The translations under genes and the position numbers were made by a program. Positions 7,990 to 11,001 of a stretch of DNA of 11,001 nucleotides are shown one piece after another. Origin of the DNA: an uncultured Clostridia bacterium (GTDB lineage: Bacteria > Bacillota > Clostridia > Christensenellales > Aristaeellaceae); NCBI GenBank assembly GCA_944363005.1, contig CALVTV010000279.1, positions 1 through 11,001 on the forward strand. Direction: 5' to 3'. The notes below the pieces were generated by a model. It ran no database searches. It was not told the origin of the DNA and saw nothing but the letters and a program-made list of their open reading frames with translations. Each line of letters opens with the position of its first letter. The stretch's first letter is position 1.

Positions 7990-8026
7990 AAAGATCCGGC
8001 GAAACCGATCGCCGGATCTTTGTTTG
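7990..8026. terminator. Intrinsic terminator of the xth-yfcE operon
   Basis: AAAGATCCGGCG (7990-8001) pairs without mismatch with CGCCGGATCTTT (8010-8021), a 12-bp stem with an 8-base loop, then TTTGTTTG. On the minus strand the same hairpin is followed by a shorter TTTT-containing run, so it may also stop transcription from the convergent degV gene, for which I see no separate terminator in 8027-8069. Confidence 0.88.
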
Positions 8027-8069
8027 TACTTTTCAAAGGATGAAGCCGCCGCGCAGAGCGCAGCGCCCG

Positions 8070-8942
8070 TCATGCCCGCTCGCGCTTGACACCCTCATAG
8101 ATCAGGCCTACCGCCTCGGGCCCCGTGTTCGAGCAAATCGCGCATCCGAGTTGCACGACATACTGCGGACCATACCCCACCGCCTTTTCGCAGGCTTCGG
8201 TGTATTCCTGCACGTACTTCTTGTCCGTGACGCAGATGTAGTAGGGCGAATTCTCCGCCATCCGGCTCTTCATCTGATTGACCATGGCGCTGACCACCAT
8301 CTTGTCGCCCCGGGCCTTTTTGACCACCTGGCTGACCCCGTCATTCAGGGTAAAGATGGGATGAATGCCGAGCAAGTCGCCCGCAATGGCGGCCGCAGCA
8401 TTGACCCGGCCGGATTTGCGGATCACTTTGAGGGTATACGCCGTCAAAAGGATCTCCATGCGGGCAAACTTGTCCTCCAGATAGGCGACAACTTCCTGCA
8501 TCGTCGAACCGTTTTCGAGCATCTCCGCTGCCTTCAGCACATGCGCACCATAGGCCATGGAATAGCCGTGGCTGTCCACGACGCTGATCTGCATTGCGCT
8601 GTCGGGGTGCTCCTGATGGAACTGTTCTGCCGCAGCATGCGCCGCCGCATTCGTCCCGGAACCCCCGGCATTGATGGAAACATAGAGCACCTGCTCCACG
8701 CCTTCACGGTCATACGCTTCAAAACGCTCAAAAAACTCAAATTGCGTCACCTGCGAGGTCGTCGGTATACCGTCGCTCTTGCGCAGCATGCGGCAGAATT
8801 CCTCACCGTCAAAGTCCACGCGCTCCGTATATCCTTCGCCATCGAGGGCGATTTTGAAACATACCACGTCGATATGATGTTTGTCAACCAGCTCCTGCGG
8901 CAAATCGCAGGCAGAGTCCGTCAGCACGACGAACTTATTCAT
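8070..8942 (-). CDS. DegV-family lipid-binding protein
   Basis: A 290-residue DegV-family (FakB-like) protein. Studied members hold one fatty acid and, with the kinase FakA, feed exogenous fatty acids into phospholipids. Family features: D-S-A-C-D-L-P (9-15), PTTSQ (60-64), SGT (95-97), V-V-D-S (121-124), R-K-S-G-R-V (175-180), a GIHPIF segment (192-197) and the K-K-A-R-G motif (208-212). Two ligand-site segments are unusual: the common I-S-S-x-L-S-G-T-Y reads S-I-N-A-G-G-S-G-T-N (89-98), and the C-terminal H-T-G-P-G reads N-T-G-P-E (272-276). It may therefore bind something other than a typical fatty acid; that is inference. AAGGAGG (+ strand 8953-8959) lies 10 bases before the start. It has its own promoter, and no FakA gene is nearby. 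Confidence 0.9.
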   Translation of the reverse strand: MNKFVVLTDSACDLPQELVDKHHIDVVCFKIALDGEGYTERVDFDGEEFCRMLRKSDGIPTTSQVTQFEFFERFEAYDREGVEQVLYVSINAGGSGTNAAAHAAAEQFHQEHPDSAMQISVVDSHGYSMAYGAHVLKAAEMLENGSTMQEVVAYLEDKFARMEILLTAYTLKVIRKSGRVNAAAAIAGDLLGIHPIFTLNDGVSQVVKKARGDKMVVSAMVNQMKSRMAENSPYYICVTDKKYVQEYTEACEKAVGYGPQYVVQLGCAICSNTGPEAVGLIYEGVKRERA

Positions 8943-8975
8943 CCGTCATCATCCTCCTTGCGGTGCGATGACTCT

Positions 8976-9004
8976 ATCATACAATATTCGCCTCGATTTT
9001 TCAA
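8976..9004 (-). promoter_or_regulatory. Sigma-A promoter of the degV-family gene
   Basis: On the minus strand TTGAAA (8999-9004), a 17-base spacer and TATGAT (8976-8981), each one mismatch from consensus. Transcription would start near 8969, giving a leader of about 27 bases. Bases 9005-9079 show nothing further. Confidence 0.75.
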
Positions 9005-9079
9005 GCATGGCATTCACAATTTTGCAACATTTCGGTGAACTTCCATCAAGCTGCATCCGTTCTTCCATCCGATGATGCC

Positions 9080-9112
9080 AAAAAAGAGCCGCTTCGTGGA
9101 TAGAAGCGGCTC
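9080..9112 (-). terminator. Intrinsic terminator of fba
   Basis: GAGCCGCTTC and GAAGCGGCTC form a perfect 10-bp stem (9086-9095 with 9103-9112) around a 7-base loop. On the minus strand it is followed by six T (9085 down to 9080). It separates fba from the degV-family gene. Confidence 0.92.
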
Positions 9113-9128
9113 CATACAATCAAAACCC

Positions 9129-10067
9129 TTACGCCTTTCCGTTGCATCCGAGCACGTTGACCAGCTTGTGGCGAACGAGCTCCTTGATGTTGGCACGAGC
9201 GGGCTTGAGGTACTCGCGCGGGTCGAACTTGTCCGGGTGCTCCGCAAAGAACTTGCGAATCGTGCCGGTCATCGCCAGGCGCAGATCCGAGTCGATGTTG
9301 ATCTTGCAGACGGCAAGCGACGCGGCGTGGCGCAGCTGCTCCTCCGGCACGCCGATGGCGCCGGGCATCGCTCCGCCGTAGGTGTTGACCATTTCAACAT
9401 ACTCCTGCGGAACGGAAGAGGAGCCGTGCAGCACGATCGGGAACTCCGGCAGGCGCTTGGAGACTTCCTCCAGGATGTCAAAGCGCAGCTGCGGCTTGGT
9501 GCCCTGCTTGAACTTGTACGCGCCATGGGACGTGCCAATGGCGATCGCCAGGGAATCGCAGCCGGTCTTGGAGACGAACTCTTCAACCTCTTCCGGGCGC
9601 GTATAGTGCGCATGATCCGCGGAGACGTTGACCTCGTCCTCCACGCCAGCCAGCGCGCCCAGCTCCGCCTCGACGACGACGCCGTGGTCGTGCGCATATT
9701 CCACAACCTTGCGGGTGATCTCAATGTTCTCGGCAAACGGCTTGGAAGAAGCGTCGATCATGACAGACGTAAAGCCGCCGTCAATGCAGGACTTGCAGGT
9801 TTCAAAGCTGTCGCCATGATCAAGGTGCAACACAATCGGAATGTTGGGGCACTCAATCACCGCCGCTTCCACAAGCTTCACCAGATACGTGTGATTGGCA
9901 TAGGCGCGAGCGCCCTTGGAAACCTGCAAAATCACAGGGGCGTTCTCTTCACGGCACGCTTCCGTGATCGCCTGAACAATCTCCATATTGTTCACGTTGA
10001 AAGCGCCAACGGCATAGCCGCCGTGATACGCCTTCTTGAACATTTCCGTACTTGTGACAAGAGCCAT
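9129..10067 (-). CDS. fba: Class II fructose-bisphosphate aldolase
   Basis: Zinc-dependent reversible cleavage of fructose 1,6-bisphosphate to dihydroxyacetone phosphate and glyceraldehyde 3-phosphate, in glycolysis and gluconeogenesis. The protein is 312 residues from the ATG at 10067, preferred to ATG 10073 because AAGGAG (+ strand 10077-10082) is 9 bases away rather than 3 and because the family starts M-A-L-V-T. Visible motifs: G-A-F-N-V-N-N (21-27), catalytic D83 and zinc ligand H84 in HLDHGD, V-E-A-E-L-G (132-137), zinc ligands H181 (GTSHGAYKF) and H214 (LHGSSS), and the phosphate-binding N-I-D-S-D (257-261). A related sugar-bisphosphate aldolase (for example tagatose-specific) cannot be fully excluded, but no tagatose genes are near. 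Monocistronic, with its own promoter and terminator. Many codons are G/C-ending and regular, as expected for strong expression. Confidence 0.95.
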   Translation of the reverse strand: MALVTSTEMFKKAYHGGYAVGAFNVNNMEIVQAITEACREENAPVILQVSKGARAYANHTYLVKLVEAAVIECPNIPIVLHLDHGDSFETCKSCIDGGFTSVMIDASSKPFAENIEITRKVVEYAHDHGVVVEAELGALAGVEDEVNVSADHAHYTRPEEVEEFVSKTGCDSLAIAIGTSHGAYKFKQGTKPQLRFDILEEVSKRLPEFPIVLHGSSSVPQEYVEMVNTYGGAMPGAIGVPEEQLRHAASLAVCKINIDSDLRLAMTGTIRKFFAEHPDKFDPREYLKPARANIKELVRHKLVNVLGCNGKA

Positions 10068-10076
10068 GTTCATTCA

Positions 10077-10082
10077 CTCCTT
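10077..10082 (-). promoter_or_regulatory. Ribosome binding site that decides the fba start
   Basis: AAGGAG on the minus strand stands 9 bases before ATG 10067 and only 3 before ATG 10073, which favours the former. Confidence 0.65.
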
Positions 10083-10091
10083 CATGTCTGA

Positions 10092-10115
10092 ATATACGCG
10101 CCAAAGCGCGCATAT
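10092..10115 (-). promoter_or_regulatory. Hairpin in the fba leader
   Basis: CGCGC (10097-10101) pairs with GCGCG (10106-10110) around a 4-base loop. After one mismatch the stem continues for four A-T pairs (10092-10095 with 10112-10115). It lies within the expected leader RNA, 9 bases upstream of the ribosome binding site, and has no T-run, so it is not a terminator. It may affect translation or mRNA stability. Confidence 0.45.
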
Positions 10116-10143
10116 ACCGCATTTTGATGTTTTCCTCGTTCAT

Positions 10144-10170
10144 AGTATAGCAATTTTTTCCCGATTTGAA
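10144..10170 (-). promoter_or_regulatory. Extended -10 promoter of fba
   Basis: On the minus strand TGC-TATACT forms an extended -10 element (TATACT at 10144-10149). The -35 is poor: TTCAAA (10165-10170) is 15 bases away. Transcription would start near 10137, leaving a leader of about 70 bases. Confidence 0.5.
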
Positions 10171-10228
10171 CAGTCCCTCTTTTGCGATTCCCGATTTTTT
10201 TACCTTGCATTTGCGCGTGCTTTGTGAA

Positions 10229-10257
10229 TTGACGAACCCCATACATACTGGTATACT
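10229..10257 (+). promoter_or_regulatory. Strong sigma-A promoter of the rRNA methyltransferase gene
   Basis: TTGACG (10229-10234), 17 bases, then TATACT (10252-10257) preceded by the extended -10 TGG (10249-10251). Transcription would start near 10264, about 23 bases before the ATG. Confidence 0.82.
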
Positions 10258-10286
10258 AAAGGAACAATGCTCAACGGGAGGAACTT

Positions 10287-11001
10287 ATGCAGCAATTTGA
10301 ATGGATCGCAACCGCCGCCTTTGGCCTGGAAGGTGTCGTTGCCCGAGAACTGGAACGCCTCAACATCCCGGCCAAGGCCGAAAACGGCGGCGCGCGTTTT
10401 CAGGGCACGTTTGAAGACGCGATGCGGGCAAATCTCTGGTTGCGCTGCGCAGACCGGGTGTTGCTGGTTGTCGGCCGGTTTGAAGCCCGGTCCTTTGAAG
10501 AGCTGTTTGAAAGGGTGCGCGCCCTCCCCTGGGAGGATCTGATCCCGGTTGACGCCCGTTTCCCCGTTTCCGGAAAATGCGCCAGAAGTCAGCTGATGAG
10601 CGTGCGCGATTGCCAGGCCATCACCAAAAAAGCCATTGTCGAACGCCTCAAGGCCCACTACCACGTCGATTGGTTTGCCGAGTCCGCCGAAACCTATGCC
10701 ATTGACGTCTCCCTGCACGGCGATGTCGCGCAGCTGACGCTCGATTCCAGCGGCATCGCGCTCAACCGCCGGGGATACCGCACCTGGAACGGTGAAGCGC
10801 CCTTGCGCGAAACACTCGCCGCGGCCCTGGTCACGCTCAGCCCCTGGCGTCCGGGCATGGTCTTGCACGACCCCATGTGCGGCACCGGTACGCTGCTCAT
10901 TGAAGCGGCAATGCTCATGGCCCATCGCGCACCGGGCCTCACGCGCAGTTTTGCGCTGGAAAGCTGGCGCATGGCGCCTTCCATGCAAAGCCTGCGCGAA
11001 G
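10287..11001 (+). CDS. ypsC: THUMP-domain class I SAM-dependent rRNA methyltransferase, 5' part
   Basis: The first 238 codons of a gene that leaves the window without a stop. It belongs to the YpsC/RlmL-N group, which in Escherichia coli methylates N2 of a guanine in 23S rRNA. After a ferredoxin-like N-terminal part (1-60), a THUMP RNA-binding region spans about 65-155. L-N-R-R-G-Y-R (159-165) and L-R-E-T-L-A-A (173-179) are family signatures. The SAM-binding motif I is D-P-M-C-G-T-G-T-L-L-I-E-A-A (195-208), followed by F-A-L-E-S-W (222-227). The catalytic N-P-P-Y type motif would lie beyond the window. Start: GGAGG (10277-10281), 5 bases before the ATG. Whether the protein ends after the RlmL-type domain (near 380 residues) or continues into an RlmK domain cannot be seen. 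It is divergent from fba. Confidence 0.9.
   Translation, partial: MQQFEWIATAAFGLEGVVARELERLNIPAKAENGGARFQGTFEDAMRANLWLRCADRVLLVVGRFEARSFEELFERVRALPWEDLIPVDARFPVSGKCARSQLMSVRDCQAITKKAIVERLKAHYHVDWFAESAETYAIDVSLHGDVAQLTLDSSGIALNRRGYRTWNGEAPLRETLAAALVTLSPWRPGMVLHDPMCGTGTLLIEAAMLMAHRAPGLTRSFALESWRMAPSMQSLRE

Noticed and set aside
6620..7990. A 456-codon open frame on the minus strand
   Set aside because: It runs antisense to exodeoxyribonuclease III and YfcE, both of which have complete catalytic motifs, ribosome binding sites and a terminator. Long antisense frames are common in GC-rich genes.
7896..9038. A 380-codon open frame on the plus strand
   Set aside because: It overlaps the end of yfcE, crosses its terminator and is antisense to the DegV-family gene, with no family resemblance.
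9072..10091. A 339-codon open frame on the plus strand
   Set aside because: It is antisense to fructose-bisphosphate aldolase and passes through the fba terminator.
10200..10988. A 262-codon open frame on the minus strand
   Set aside because: It lies opposite the rRNA methyltransferase gene, which has THUMP and SAM-binding motifs and a strong promoter.

Overview
The window reads as an ordinary chromosomal stretch from a spore-forming Firmicute, most likely a fairly GC-rich member of the Clostridia. The reasons are strong AGGAGG-type ribosome binding sites, sigma-A promoters of Gram-positive type, and a DUF2953 gene followed by a gerW/ytfJ gene, the ytfI-ytfJ pair of endospore formers. I cannot name a genus. 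Coding density is high, most genes carry their own promoter and intrinsic terminator, and no insertion sequence, phage gene, CRISPR array, rRNA or tRNA is visible. No stretch longer than about 300 bases lacks a gene.

Layout. Bases 1-184 are AT-rich and non-coding. Next comes a secreted protein with four bacterial SH3 repeats (185-1099), closed by a strong hairpin (1135-1166). Enolase (1231-2511) overlaps by ATGA with an eight-helix membrane protein resembling TSUP/TauE permeases (2508-3275). A small SdpI-like membrane protein (3496-3879) has its own promoter and shares a two-way terminator with the convergent aspartate kinase gene (3937-5268, minus). A poorly supported short reading frame lies at 5371-5568. 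The sporulation pair DUF2953-gerW (6526 down to 5556, minus) diverges from exodeoxyribonuclease III and a YfcE-type phosphodiesterase (6623-7969, plus). On the minus strand follow a DegV-family protein (8070-8942) and class II fructose-bisphosphate aldolase (9129-10067). Divergent from the aldolase, a THUMP-domain rRNA methyltransferase gene begins at 10287 and runs off the window.

The contents are mainly housekeeping: two glycolytic enzymes (enolase and aldolase, separately controlled), the first step of the aspartate amino-acid pathway, base-excision repair, rRNA modification, spore germination and membrane functions. I found no convincing new multi-gene system. The best leads are small: overlapping divergent promoters in which a sporulation-type promoter for DUF2953-gerW shares its -10 bases with a vegetative promoter for exodeoxyribonuclease III; a DegV protein with altered ligand-contact motifs; a perfect palindrome on the aspartate kinase -10 box; a repeated motif upstream of the SdpI-like gene; and the orphan short frame beside aspartate kinase.
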